Assembly (NCBI GenBank): GCA_030448225.1
Contig: JAUJNJ010000030.1
Span: 1 to 64,000, forward strand
DNA: 64,000 bases
Reading direction: 5' to 3'
Origin: Phycisphaerae bacterium
GTDB taxonomy: Bacteria > Planctomycetota > Phycisphaerae > Tepidisphaerales > Tepidisphaeraceae
Positions 8,895 through 17,416 of this stretch are shown piece by piece. Position numbers and translations under genes: made by a program. The stretch's first letter is position 1, and every line of letters begins with the position of its first letter. The notes beneath the pieces were generated by a model. That model searched no databases, was not told the DNA's origin, and was given only the letters and a program-made list of their open reading frames with translations.

Positions 8895-9539
8895 ATGCAG
8901 GCCGATCCTTCGTCCTCCACGGCTGCGGTACCGCCGTATCGCCGGCAGCACGGCCTGCCGCCCGGCAGTCGCGTCGAAGTGGATGAGGCGGACGGCGTCC
9001 TTACCGTTCGCTTCCCACCCGGCGAGCCGTCGGCCGCCTACCGCCGTGGCCGCGTGCGGCGGGACGTGCTCTTCGGCGTCGTCGCCGGCGGGGCGGTGTT
9101 CGCACTCGCTGCGGTCCTCTTTGACATCGGCCTCGACGTCCGCAACGTCAGGGCCCGCCTCGACGCGCTGATGTTCGCGGCCCTCGCCTCGTTGCTGATG
9201 ATCCTCATCGGCCACACGCATTACATGACGGCGATGGCGGTCGCCCGGCGTGCCCACCGGCAGGGCGCGGTTCTCCGCCTCGGCCCCGACGTGCTCCAGA
9301 TCGAGACGGCCGGGCCGTTCGAGCGGATGACGTTGTCGCTCCCGCGGACGCGGCTCCGGAGCATTCGGGTGCTGACGTGGACCATCCGACTTTCGGGCGA
9401 CGATCCCCCGCCCCGCCCGGTGCTCGTCGTTACGACGACCGACGGCGCGGCGGTCAGGCTGCTGCCCGGGCGCGACGTGCGGGAACTACGCGTCGTCGCG
9501 GGCGTACTCTCTGAACGGCTCGGGCTTCCCGGCGCGTGA
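8895..9539 (+). CDS. Two-helix membrane protein, paralogue of the previous gene
   Basis: About 214 residues; ATG at 8895 or an in-frame GTG two codons earlier. The layout repeats that of the previous gene: N-terminal soluble part with RVEVDEADGVLTVRFPP, two membrane helices (about residues 62-82 and 96-115), then a soluble domain with RTRLRSIRVL and RPVLVVTTTDGAAVRLLPG. The C-terminus binds nothing obvious. Intact. It ends just before the dinG region, but the dinG start lies 140 bases further on, so it may be a separate unit. Confidence 0.75.
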   Translation: MQADPSSSTAAVPPYRRQHGLPPGSRVEVDEADGVLTVRFPPGEPSAAYRRGRVRRDVLFGVVAGGAVFALAAVLFDIGLDVRNVRARLDALMFAALASLLMILIGHTHYMTAMAVARRAHRQGAVLRLGPDVLQIETAGPFERMTLSLPRTRLRSIRVLTWTIRLSGDDPPPRPVLVVTTTDGAAVRLLPGRDVRELRVVAGVLSERLGLPGA

Positions 9540-9666
9540 GGCCGCGTCAGGACGGCGAAGATGTGCCCGCCCGCAGCTTCGCAGCAGAGCCGCGGCCCGC
9601 TGTACTGCGAGGGCGCGAGCGGCTCCCCCGAGCGTATAAAATATCCCAAACAAATCCCGCCCACGG

Positions 9667-9672
9667 TAGAAT
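9667..9672 (+). promoter_or_regulatory. Possible -10 element before dinG
   Basis: TAGAAT lies eight bases before the TTG start, in an unusually AT-rich patch for this window (TATAAAATATCCCAAACAAA at 9634-9653). Either TATAAA or TAGAAT could serve as a -10 box. This is a guess from composition only. Confidence 0.25.
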
Positions 9673-9679
9673 CACCGCC

Positions 9680-11797
9680 TTGTCCGACACCACCCTCCAC
9701 GACATCCTCGGCCAGGACGGCTCGATCGCCCGGCGGCTTGCGGCGGACTACGAGTTCCGCCCGCAGCAGCTCGAGATGGCGACGGCGGTCGAGCGCGCCC
9801 TCAACGGCGGACGCCACCTCATGGTCGAGGCCGGCACGGGGGTCGGCAAGTCGTTCGCCTACCTGCTGCCGGCGATCGACTACGCGGTGAAGCAGAAGAA
9901 GCGGGTCGTGGTCAGTACGCACACGATCTCGCTCCAGGAACAGCTCATCGACAAGGACATCCCGCTGCTCCAGGCCGTCTACCCCGACGAGTTCACGGCC
10001 GTGCTCGTGAAGGGGCGCGGCAACTACCTCTGCCGCCGGCGGCTCGAGCAGGCGCGGGGGCGGCAGAACATGCTGTTCGAGGACCAGCGCCAGCTCGAGT
10101 CGCTCTGGGCGATCGAGGAATGGGCGAATGACACCACCGACGGCTCGCTCACCGACCTGCCGGCCGTCCCCGACCCCGGCGTCTGGGAGCACGTCCGCGC
10201 CGAGCAGGGCAACTGCCTCGGCAAGAAGTGCAAGCACTACAACGGCTGCTTCTGGCAGGCGGCCAAGCGGCGGATGCAGTCGGGCACGATCCTCGTCGTC
10301 AACCACGCGCTGTTCTTCTCCGACCTCGCGCTGCGGATGGCTGGCGTGAACTACCTGCCGAAGTACGACGCGGTCATCCTCGACGAGGCGCACACCGTCG
10401 AGGACGTCGCCGGCAGCCACTTCGGCCTGCAGATCAGCGAGAGCGGCCTGAAGTACCAGCTCCGCTCGCTCTACGACCCGCGCAAGGGGCGCGGCCTGCT
10501 GAGCGTGCACGGCTCGGCGGCCAACCCGGCGATTCAAGACGTGATCGAGCTGCACGACCGGGTCGATTACTTCTTCCAGCGCTGCATCGAGTGGCAGCAG
10601 CAGTTCGGCCGGGGCAACGGCCGGATCCACCGGCCCGACATCGTCGAGGACGACGTCAGCCCGAAGCTCAACGACCTCGCGATCCATCTCAAGGAGATGC
10701 TGGCCGGCCTGAAGGAAGAGGAGGAGATCGCCGAGCTCACCTCGACGGCGGACAAGGTGCAGATCCTCTGCCAGACGCTGCGCGCGATCGTCGGCCAGAC
10801 GCTGGTCGACGCCGTCTACTGGATGGACGTCGCCACCCGCACGCCGCGGCGCGTGAGCCTGCACGCCGCCCCGGTGAACGTGGGCGAGGGCCTGCGGCGG
10901 CAACTGTTCGGGAACGTGCGGAGCGTCGTGATGGCCAGCGCCACGCTGTGCACCGCCGTCGAGCCCCAACGGCCGCGGTTCCGCGGGTCGATGGGCGACC
11001 CGCGCGCCGTCCAACCGTCAAACCCGCTGCGGGGGCTGGAAGACGACGACGCCCAGGTGCCGCCGCCACCGCCGCCGCCGCCGGCCGAGGTGGGGCCGTT
11101 CACCTACATCAAGTCCCGCCTCGGGGCCGACGACGCCGAGACGCTCGAGCTCGGGTCGCCGTTCGATTACGCCACGCAGGCCACGCTCTACGTGGAGACG
11201 GGGCTCCCGGAGCCGTCGGACGCGCTGCGGTTCATGCCGGCGGCGTGCGACAAGATCATCGAGTACCTGAAGCTCACCGGCGGTGGGGCGTTCGTGCTGT
11301 TCACGAGCTACAAGATGCTGATCGACGCGGCCAACCGGCTGAAGCCCGCGATCGACCGCCTCGGCTACCCGCTGCTCGTGCAGGGTCAAGGCGCGCCGCG
11401 GAAGGTGCTGCTGGAGCGGTTCCGCGCCAGCAACGCGTCGGTCCTGTTCGGCACGAGCAGCTTCTGGCAGGGGATCGACGTCCGCGGCGAACAACTGCGG
11501 AACGTGATCATCGTCAAGCTGCCGTTCGCCGTCCCCGACGAGCCGGTCGTCGAGGCCCGCCTCGACGCGATCAAGCGATCGGGCGGCAACCCGTTCATGG
11601 ACTACTCGGTGCCCGAGGCGATCATCAAGCTGAAGCAGGGGTTCGGCCGGCTCATCCGCAGCAAAACCGACAAGGGGATCGTCGTGATCCTCGACAGCCG
11701 CGTGAAGGGCAAGCGCCGCTACGGCAAGCTCTTCGTCGACGCGCTGCCGGCCTGCCGCGTGGAGTACAGGGGGGCGAAGCAGGAGGGTAGAGGGTAG
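9680..11797 (+). CDS. dinG: DinG/XPD-type ATP-dependent DNA helicase
   Basis: About 705 residues, unbroken. Walker A GTGVGKS at about residues 52-58, DEAH box near 235, and a QGFGRLIRS motif VI near 655. Four cysteines of an iron-sulfur domain are visible: one near 118 (YLCRRR) and three in NCLGKKCKHYNGC near 178-190. DinG enzymes unwind 5' overhang DNA, R-loops and forked structures, and the Fe-S domain is needed for this. TTG at 9680 is chosen because LSDTTLHDILGQDG looks like a natural start; the frame is open further upstream without good sequence. Residues about 440-465 form a Pro-rich insert. The stop TAG lies inside the heptad repeat that follows. Confidence 0.88.
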   Translation: MSDTTLHDILGQDGSIARRLAADYEFRPQQLEMATAVERALNGGRHLMVEAGTGVGKSFAYLLPAIDYAVKQKKRVVVSTHTISLQEQLIDKDIPLLQAVYPDEFTAVLVKGRGNYLCRRRLEQARGRQNMLFEDQRQLESLWAIEEWANDTTDGSLTDLPAVPDPGVWEHVRAEQGNCLGKKCKHYNGCFWQAAKRRMQSGTILVVNHALFFSDLALRMAGVNYLPKYDAVILDEAHTVEDVAGSHFGLQISESGLKYQLRSLYDPRKGRGLLSVHGSAANPAIQDVIELHDRVDYFFQRCIEWQQQFGRGNGRIHRPDIVEDDVSPKLNDLAIHLKEMLAGLKEEEEIAELTSTADKVQILCQTLRAIVGQTLVDAVYWMDVATRTPRRVSLHAAPVNVGEGLRRQLFGNVRSVVMASATLCTAVEPQRPRFRGSMGDPRAVQPSNPLRGLEDDDAQVPPPPPPPPAEVGPFTYIKSRLGADDAETLELGSPFDYATQATLYVETGLPEPSDALRFMPAACDKIIEYLKLTGGGAFVLFTSYKMLIDAANRLKPAIDRLGYPLLVQGQGAPRKVLLERFRASNASVLFGTSSFWQGIDVRGEQLRNVIIVKLPFAVPDEPVVEARLDAIKRSGGNPFMDYSVPEAIIKLKQGFGRLIRSKTDKGIVVILDSRVKGKRRYGKLFVDALPACRVEYRGAKQEGRG

Positions 11798-11955
11798 AGG
11801 GTAGAGGGTAGAGCGTAGAGCGTAGAGAGCAGAGAGTAGAGAGTAGAGGACGACGACGGACGGAGCCGGTGGAGTGTCCCGCGTCTTCCTCCACCCTCCA
11901 CCCTCCACCCTCCACCCTCCACCCTCCACCCTCCACCCTCTACCCTCTACCCTCG
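11784..11955. repeat. Heptad array inverted repeat (GGGTAGA / CCACCCT)
   Basis: The left arm (11784-11850) is a tandem array of 7-mers, GGGTAGA then GCGTAGA and GAGTAGA variants. The right arm (11888-11955) is about eight CCACCCT units followed by two CTACCCT units. The arms are complementary in register, with about 37 bases between. The left arm supplies the dinG stop codon. A related GGTGGAG-type inverted repeat lies at 46592-46839, and a half copy lies inside hrpB near 50230-50280. Confidence 0.8.
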
Positions 11956-12000
11956 TTTTCCTCATTCGACCCTGACGCGCAACTCGTTACGCTCCGCCGC

Positions 12001-12937
12001 ATGGGCATCCTTCAGCAACCGGTGCAGAACAAGTTGTCGAAGCTGATCGGCGCCGTGCCTTCGACAACCTCACGGTCTCGGTCCTCGGCGGCTCGCTCGA
12101 GGCGCGCGGCATGACGATCGCCGGCGACAACCCGGCCGAGCCGGTGCTGACCGTGCGGCGGATCCGCGCCGAGATCTCCATCCCCGCTGCTGAAGAAGGA
12201 GATCGTGATCAAGTCGCTCACGATCGAGGCGTCGCCGTCTGTCGGTCGTGAAACGCGCCGACGGCAAGACGAACCTGCCCAAGCCGATGAAGGTGACCGA
12301 CGACGCGGACGACGCCGCCGCCGCGCGCCCGCGCCCGCCGAGCTGGCCAAGCCCCGCCCGCGGCGCGCACGACCGGCGGGCGCGGACGAGGACGACGCGG
12401 CCGGCGCGTGGAAGCTCGAGGCGCAGCGCGTCCTGCTCGTCGACGGCGAGGCCCACTACCACGAGCACCAGTCCGGCGGCGGCGAGCCGCTCCACTTCGC
12501 GGCCGAGCCGCATCCTGGCCGAGGTGAAGGCGGCGGCGGGGGCTGGACTTCACGTGCATCATCGAGTCGCTCGGCCGCCGGGGCGCGCCCGCCGAGGTCG
12601 GCCAGGTGAAGTTCGCCGGCCGGGCCGACGAGGTGGACGACCTGTCCCAACTGCCGCAGGCGCGGATCGCCGCCACGCTCGACCTCGGGGAACACCTGCG
12701 GGCCGACGTGAAGGTCCCGTCGCTCCGCCCGCCGCAGGGACGCGTCGACGCCGAGGGCGGCATCGACGTCTCGGCCCTGCGCGCCTCCCGCCCGACCGCC
12801 TCGCGCAGATGCTCGCCGGCGGCGGCGGCGGCGGCGGTCGCGTCGACCTCACGCTCCGCGCGGCGTACGAGGGCGGCGGCGTCACGGTCGAACACCTCAA
12901 CGTCCGCGCCGCAGACCTGCGGATCCAGCCCGCGTGA
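12001..12937 (+). CDS. AsmA-like protein, many indels
   Basis: Read across frames it starts MGILQQPVQNKLSKLIGA, continues SVLGGSLEARGMTIAGDNPA, EPVLTVRRIRAEIS and VKRADGKTNLPKP, and ends VDLTLRAAYEGGGVTVEHLN...RIQPA. The 'layer of LEARGMTIAGDNPAEP' followed by beta-strand repeats is the pattern of AsmA/TamB-type proteins, which span the periplasm or shape lipid transport; about 312 residues is short for that group. No signal anchor is visible at this start, so the true N-terminus may lie upstream, where the heptad repeat now sits. At least seven frame changes occur. Confidence 0.55.
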
Positions 12938-13037
12938 GCGGCCGCGGACGTGGTGGGCACACGGGCACGCGAGACCGCGCGCGCACGTTGCCGGGCTCCT
13001 ACCATTGACACCTCCCGACCCGGGCGCCCCCGCCCGC

Positions 13038-13107
13038 GTTTAGCCGCCGCTCGCGAGCGGTGCGATACGGCGTGCCGGATCGCGCGCTCTGCGAGCGGCG
13101 GCTAAAC
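13038..13107. repeat. 17-bp perfect inverted repeat, TTTAGCCG family
   Basis: GTTTAGCCGCCGCTCGC at 13038-13054 is the exact complement of 13091-13107, with 36 bases between. The left arm also starts a short perfect palindrome (CCGCTCGCGAGCGG, 13047-13060). The TTTAGCCG lead followed by a GC hairpin recurs at 14383 and 25888. It lies in the 316-base gap between two genes; nothing else is seen there. Confidence 0.7.
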
Positions 13108-13253
13108 GGGCGCGGTCGTGTGCCGAACGATCGCACCGGGTGGAGCATTTGGCGGCTGATGCGCGCGCGAGATCTTCCCCTTCGGACCCGAATCGATAAC
13201 CTACCGGCGGGGGAGCAGCACACGCCCGGGCGCCGTAAGGGAGAGACACCACG

Positions 13254-14228
13254 ATGTTCGGCAACGCCAAAGGTTGGGCCATCTCCGGCGTCATCTTCGC
13301 GATCATGGCGTCGTTGCTCTACGTCACGTCGCGGGTGCCGCCGGTCTCGGAGCCGACGGGGAAGATCAAGCTGAGCGCGCCGCCATCGCCGCGCCGGTCG
13401 ACCCGACGACGCTCCTGCCGCCGATGCGCGGCGACTGCGACGCCGCGCGATCTACCGCCAGGCGATGCTCGAGCACGACGCGAACGTGGGCCTCTACGGC
13501 CCCGACGGCAAGTACGCCGGCAGCCGCCACGCTGCTGACCGACGAGAAGCCCAAGGCCGTGCAGTTGATCGTGCAGGCGACCGACTGCGGAAGTTCGACC
13601 TGTTCGCCTCGCGGCCCGAGCCGCTCGTGCACTACCGCCCGGACTGGCCGGAACTGGAGACGATCAACCGGCTCGGCATGCTGACGAAGCAGACGGGCAT
13701 GGTCCACCGCACGCGCGCGGGCAGTTCGACGAGGCCGAGCGCCACCTCGCCGCGTCGTTCGCGCTGGGCTACCGCCTGTACGGCGAGCGTCGTGTGGGAG
13801 CAGTTCAACCACGGCCTGAACCTGATGTACGAGTCGGCCAAGGGAGGTGGCGGCTCGTCGCGAACGGCCGGAAGGACGCGGCCAAGGCGGGCCTACCTCG
13901 ACTTCGCGTCGGGCCTCGAGGAGTACAAGGCGGCCTCGATCTTGCCGGTCGCCAGCGTGCTCACGTCGATCGACAAGGAGGACATCGGCCGCGCGGGCGG
14001 CGACATCCGCGGCTGCTCGCGGAGCGGAGCCCGGAGCGGATGTGGAAGGTCGAGGCGGCGCGATGGCGCTGGGCCGATGAAGTACAACACGACCCGCCGG
14101 GGCGACCAGATCGCCGCCAGCCGCGCGTCGTGAAGCGGTACCTCAACGACCCGGACCCCGCCGTCCGCGAGGCGGCGAAGCTGGCCGACGGCCTGACGCT
14201 TCTGGACTACCGGATGATCCGCGGATGA
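13254..14228 (+). CDS. Signal-anchored hypothetical protein, many indels
   Basis: ATG with AAGGGAGAG about ten bases before. The start MFGNAKGWAISGVIFAIMAS is a signal anchor. Across frames follow LLPPMRGDCDA, AIYRQAMLEHDANVGLYGPD, HYRPDWPELETINRLGML, RHLAASFALGYRLYGER, YLDFASGLEEYKAASILPVA and RYLNDPDPAVREAAKLADGL. The helical parts (FDEAERHLAASFALG; DPAVREAAKLA) suggest TPR- or HEAT-like repeats, but no family was recognised. About seven frame changes occur in 975 bases. It is probably an envelope protein of about 320 residues. Confidence 0.6.
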
Positions 14229-14382
14229 GCCGGGGTCGCGCATCAGCTGGCGACGCGCCGGCAGTCGGGCAGGGGCGGGGGCAACCCTGCGAAACCCTCC
14301 GGCCGACCGGCGGCACGTATGCCCGGCTCGACGGCGTGACGCGGCTCCCCTTCCGTCGTTTCACCCAAGTTCATCGCTCCCA

Positions 14383-14415
14383 TTTAGCCGGCGGGCTTGC
14401 CCGCCGCGACTGCGG
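14383..14415 (+). repeat. REP-like hairpin TTTAGCCG family, copy 2
   Basis: TTTAGCCG leads into an 8-bp perfect stem CGGCGGGC (14389-14396) with TT centre and complement 14399-14406. The same layout, TTAGCCGGCGGGC, recurs at 25888. It lies in the 366-base gap before the ABC exporter; otherwise I see nothing there. Confidence 0.65.
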
Positions 14416-14594
14416 AATCGTGGGCGCGCTCCACCCGACGGTGACCGCCGTAGTCCCCCCCGCACCGGCCGCGGCGCTGCGGGCGCGCCGTGTCGTCGCT
14501 CCCCGCCGATCCGGATTGCTCATTGACGCTCCGCGGCGCGCGGTAGCGTATGCCCCTTTGCGCCGCCGGCCCGCCCGCCGGCGCCGATCGAACG

Positions 14595-16603
14595 ATGACC
14601 ACCCGACCGACCGCCCCAACCCCCGCCGCCAAAGGAGCCGCCGCCGCGCCTCGGCCCCGCCGCCGCCGCGCCCGGCCCCGCCGCGTCGGCGTTTCCGTCG
14701 TCGCTCGGTGACGTATCCAACCGCGTCCTGTTCCGCTGGATGTTCCGCTTCGTCCGCCCGGTGCGGGCTGCCGCTGCTGTCGTGCCTCTTCCTGGCGCTG
14801 GGCGTGACGGCCGAGATCTGGGCGTCGCGTCAGCGGGCTGGCGGTCGAGAAGATCCAGCGGCTCCACCTCGACGACGACGCCGCCGGCCGCACGTCGCAG
14901 GGGTTCCGGCGCGTGGGTCGGCGGGACCGAGCCGCAGGCGGTCGAGCTGCGGCGGGCGGTCGTGCTGCTGCTGGGCGTCACGCTGATCTGGCTCGTGCTG
15001 CGGTACGTCCGCGCGGTGGCCGACACGCGGTTCAGCATGTCGATGGTCTATCACATCCGCGAGGCGATCTACGACCAGCTCCAGCGTCGGCTTCGGCTTC
15101 CACGACGCGGTCAGCAGCGGCCAGCTCATCAACCGCGCGTTGTCGGACCTCCAGAACGTGCGCGCGTTCCTCCAGACCGCGATCCTGCTCACGCTCGAGA
15201 TCGTGCTGGTCGTGATCGGGTACATCATCCTGATCGCCACGCGCAGCCCGCTCGTGGCCGCGCTGAGCCTCGTGCCGCTGCCGATCTGGACGCTCTACGT
15301 CCTGCGCTTCAGCCGCCGCGTGCAGCCGGCCGCCAAGGCGGTGATGGAGGCCGAGGACAAGAACGTGTCGATCCTGACGGAGAACATCGCCGGCGTGCAC
15401 GTCGTGAAGGCGTTCGCGACCGAGCGGCAGGAGGTCGAGAAGTACAACGCCAACGCCGACGCCTACTTCGGCCGCGTCCGTGCCCGCATCCGCATGTTCG
15501 CCGACTTCCAGCCCGTGATGCGGCTGATCGGGATGACGTCGCACCTGTCGCTGTTCCTTGCCGTCGGCGTGCTGATGATCAAGGGGCGGATGAACGCCGG
15601 CGACTTCCTCATTCTCGGCACCGCGATGAACGGGATCCTCAGCCGGCTGCAGCAGGTGTCGACGATCAACGAGCAGTACCAGAACGCGATCGTGTCGGCC
15701 CGCCGCCTCTACGAGGTGCTGATGGCCCCGGCCACCGTCCCTGAGCAGGGCGCCGCCGCGCCGCTGCCCAAGGGCCCCGGCACCGTGCGGTTCGAGCACG
15801 TGACGTTCGCCTACGGCGCCGCCGGCAAGCCGGTGCTGCACGACGTGACGTTCGAGGCGCCCGGCGGGCGGATCGTGGCGATCGTCGGCCCGACCGGCGC
15901 GGGCAAGACGACGCTCGTGAACCTCATCGCCCGCTTCTACGACCCCCGGGCAGGCCGTGTGCTGATCGACGGCGTCGACGTGCGCGACGCGGCGCTGTCG
16001 AGCCTGCGCACCGAGGTGGCGTTCGTGTTCCAGGAGACGTACCTGTTCAGCGACACCGTCGCCGGCAACATCGCCTACGGCCGCCCGCACATCGACGCCG
16101 GGCAGATCGAGGCCGCCGCCCGGCTGGCGCAGGCGCACGAGTTCATCGAGCACCTCCCGCTCGGCTACGACACGATGCTCGGCGAGCGCGGCAGCAGCCT
16201 CTCGGGCGGGCAGCGCCAGCGCCTCGCGATCGCGCGGGCGATCCTGACCAACCCACGCGTCCTGATCCTCGACGACGCGACCGCCAGCGTCGACCCGGAG
16301 ACGGAAGACCTGATCCGCCGCGCGATGCGGTTCGTGATGACCGGCCGCACGACGTTCGTCATCGCCCACCGTATCAGCACCGTGAAGCAGGCCGACCTCG
16401 TGCTGGTCATCGAGGACGGCCGCATCACCCAGAGCGGCACGCACGAACAACTCATGCGCGAGCACGGCCACTACCGCGAGATCGCCGCCGTCCAGCTTTA
16501 CGGAGACGATTTAGACCGCGACGGCGACGGCGACCTGCCGTCCCACATGGACCGCTCCCGCGACCAGGGCCGCGTGACGGCCGAGAAGGACGCGGCGGTG
16601 TGA
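14595..16603 (+). CDS. ABC exporter half-transporter, Asp-type Walker B, N-terminal indels
   Basis: MsbA-like fusion of a six-helix domain and an ATPase. From 15113 on the frame is intact: GPTGAGKTT Walker A (near 15890), FQETYLF Q-loop, LSGGQRQR signature (near 16200), Walker B VLILDDATASVD and switch His in IAHRIST. The Walker B ends in Asp-Asp, where an active site has Asp-Glu. Together with the altered signature of the next half-transporter this is what heterodimeric exporters show. The start ATG at 14595 (MTTRPTAPTPAAKG) and the first helices are spread over all three frames, with slips near 14690, 14768, 14838, 14915 and 15088. The substrate is unknown. Confidence 0.85.
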
Positions 16604-16637
16604 GTGCAATGTCGAGCGGCAAGAGCGTTTCCCATAG

Positions 16638-16671
16638 CGCCTTCGAACGCCGTGGGAGCTTGCTCCCACGG
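16638..16671. repeat. REP-like palindrome, GTGGGAGC family, copy 2
   Basis: 34 bases identical to 1493-1526, including the 10-bp stem with TT centre (16650-16671). It lies 35 bases after the ABC exporter stop. The flanking bases differ from copy 1. Confidence 0.8.
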
Positions 16672-16715
16672 ATCCCCAGAACGCGGATGGTCGCGCATGG
16701 AAAGTAAAGTAACCC

Positions 16716-16850
16716 CCTCCCTCTCCCCAGTACGCTGGGGAGAGGGAGGCGGAGAGGGGATCCTGAAGCCAGCGTCCCGTCACATCGGCGCGCTTGCCGC
16801 GCGAACCCCTCTCCCCTGCCCTCTCCCCGGAGAACCGAGGAGAGGGAGGT
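16716..16850. repeat. CTCTCCCC/GTAC compound hairpin, copy 1
   Basis: Two hairpins are joined by a long-range stem. The left hairpin CCTCCCTCTCCCCAG (16716-16730) has loop TACG and a perfect 15-bp complement (16735-16749). The right hairpin CCCTCTCCCCGG (16819-16830) has loop AGAA and one mismatch. GGAGAGGGG at 16751-16759 can pair with CCCCTCTCC near 16806. The whole could fold as a three-way junction. The same plan recurs at 28345, 46654, 49081 and 60155. Confidence 0.8.
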
Positions 16851-16898
16851 TGCAACTCGTGCTCCGATGCATCGCGGGTAATCACGAGCAGGCACCGT

Positions 16899-17324
16899 AT
16901 GGCCAGGTCCGTTGAAAAGATCACCGTCGGCCGACCAGGCGCGGACGGCGCGGCCCGCCAAGTCGAGCCGACGAACTGGCGCGACGCGGAGTCGACGATC
17001 CGGGAGGCCCTGCGCGGCAGCACGCTGCCGGTCTCGCTGTGGGGCCCGGCGCGTTCGAAGACCGATTCGACGGCAAAGGTGATGATCATTTCGCGTCTCC
17101 CGGGGGATCACCCGGAAAAGGAGCCGCAGCATCCCGGCGACATCCATCGCGACGCGAGACTGCGTATGGGCCCGTACGAGGTGCGGATCGAGTACCACCA
17201 GCATCGCGGTGTGTTCATCCGGTCCGGCGTCAGCACGGCGGGGGTGTGCGAGGTCACCCGAGTGTTCTTCCACTGCGAAGGCGTGCACGAAGACTGGGAC
17301 TGGGCGGAAGAGGAATCGATGTGA
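16899..17324 (+). CDS. Small hypothetical protein between the two ABC halves
   Basis: 142 residues from ATG 16899 (MARSVEKITVGRPGADG). Contains TNWRDAESTIREALRGS, a likely helix, and a strand-rich second half (MGPYEVRIEYHQHRGVFIRS, EVTRVFFHCEGVHEDWDWAE). No membrane segment and no known family. A probable slip lies near 17060, where KTDSTAKVMIISRL breaks the pattern. Its position between the two exporter genes may be chance. Confidence 0.5.
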   Translation: MARSVEKITVGRPGADGAARQVEPTNWRDAESTIREALRGSTLPVSLWGPARSKTDSTAKVMIISRLPGDHPEKEPQHPGDIHRDARLRMGPYEVRIEYHQHRGVFIRSGVSTAGVCEVTRVFFHCEGVHEDWDWAEEESM

Positions 17325-17416
17325 CGGCGGCCAACGCCGGCAGTGTTGGGCCGATGTCGTGGGACAAGCCCAACGTACGACAACAAGAGTGAAGCGCCCG
17401 AACGAGCAGAGACCGA

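Noticed and set aside
11784..11955. CRISPR-like array
   Set aside because: Units are 7 bases with no spacers; no cas genes in the window.
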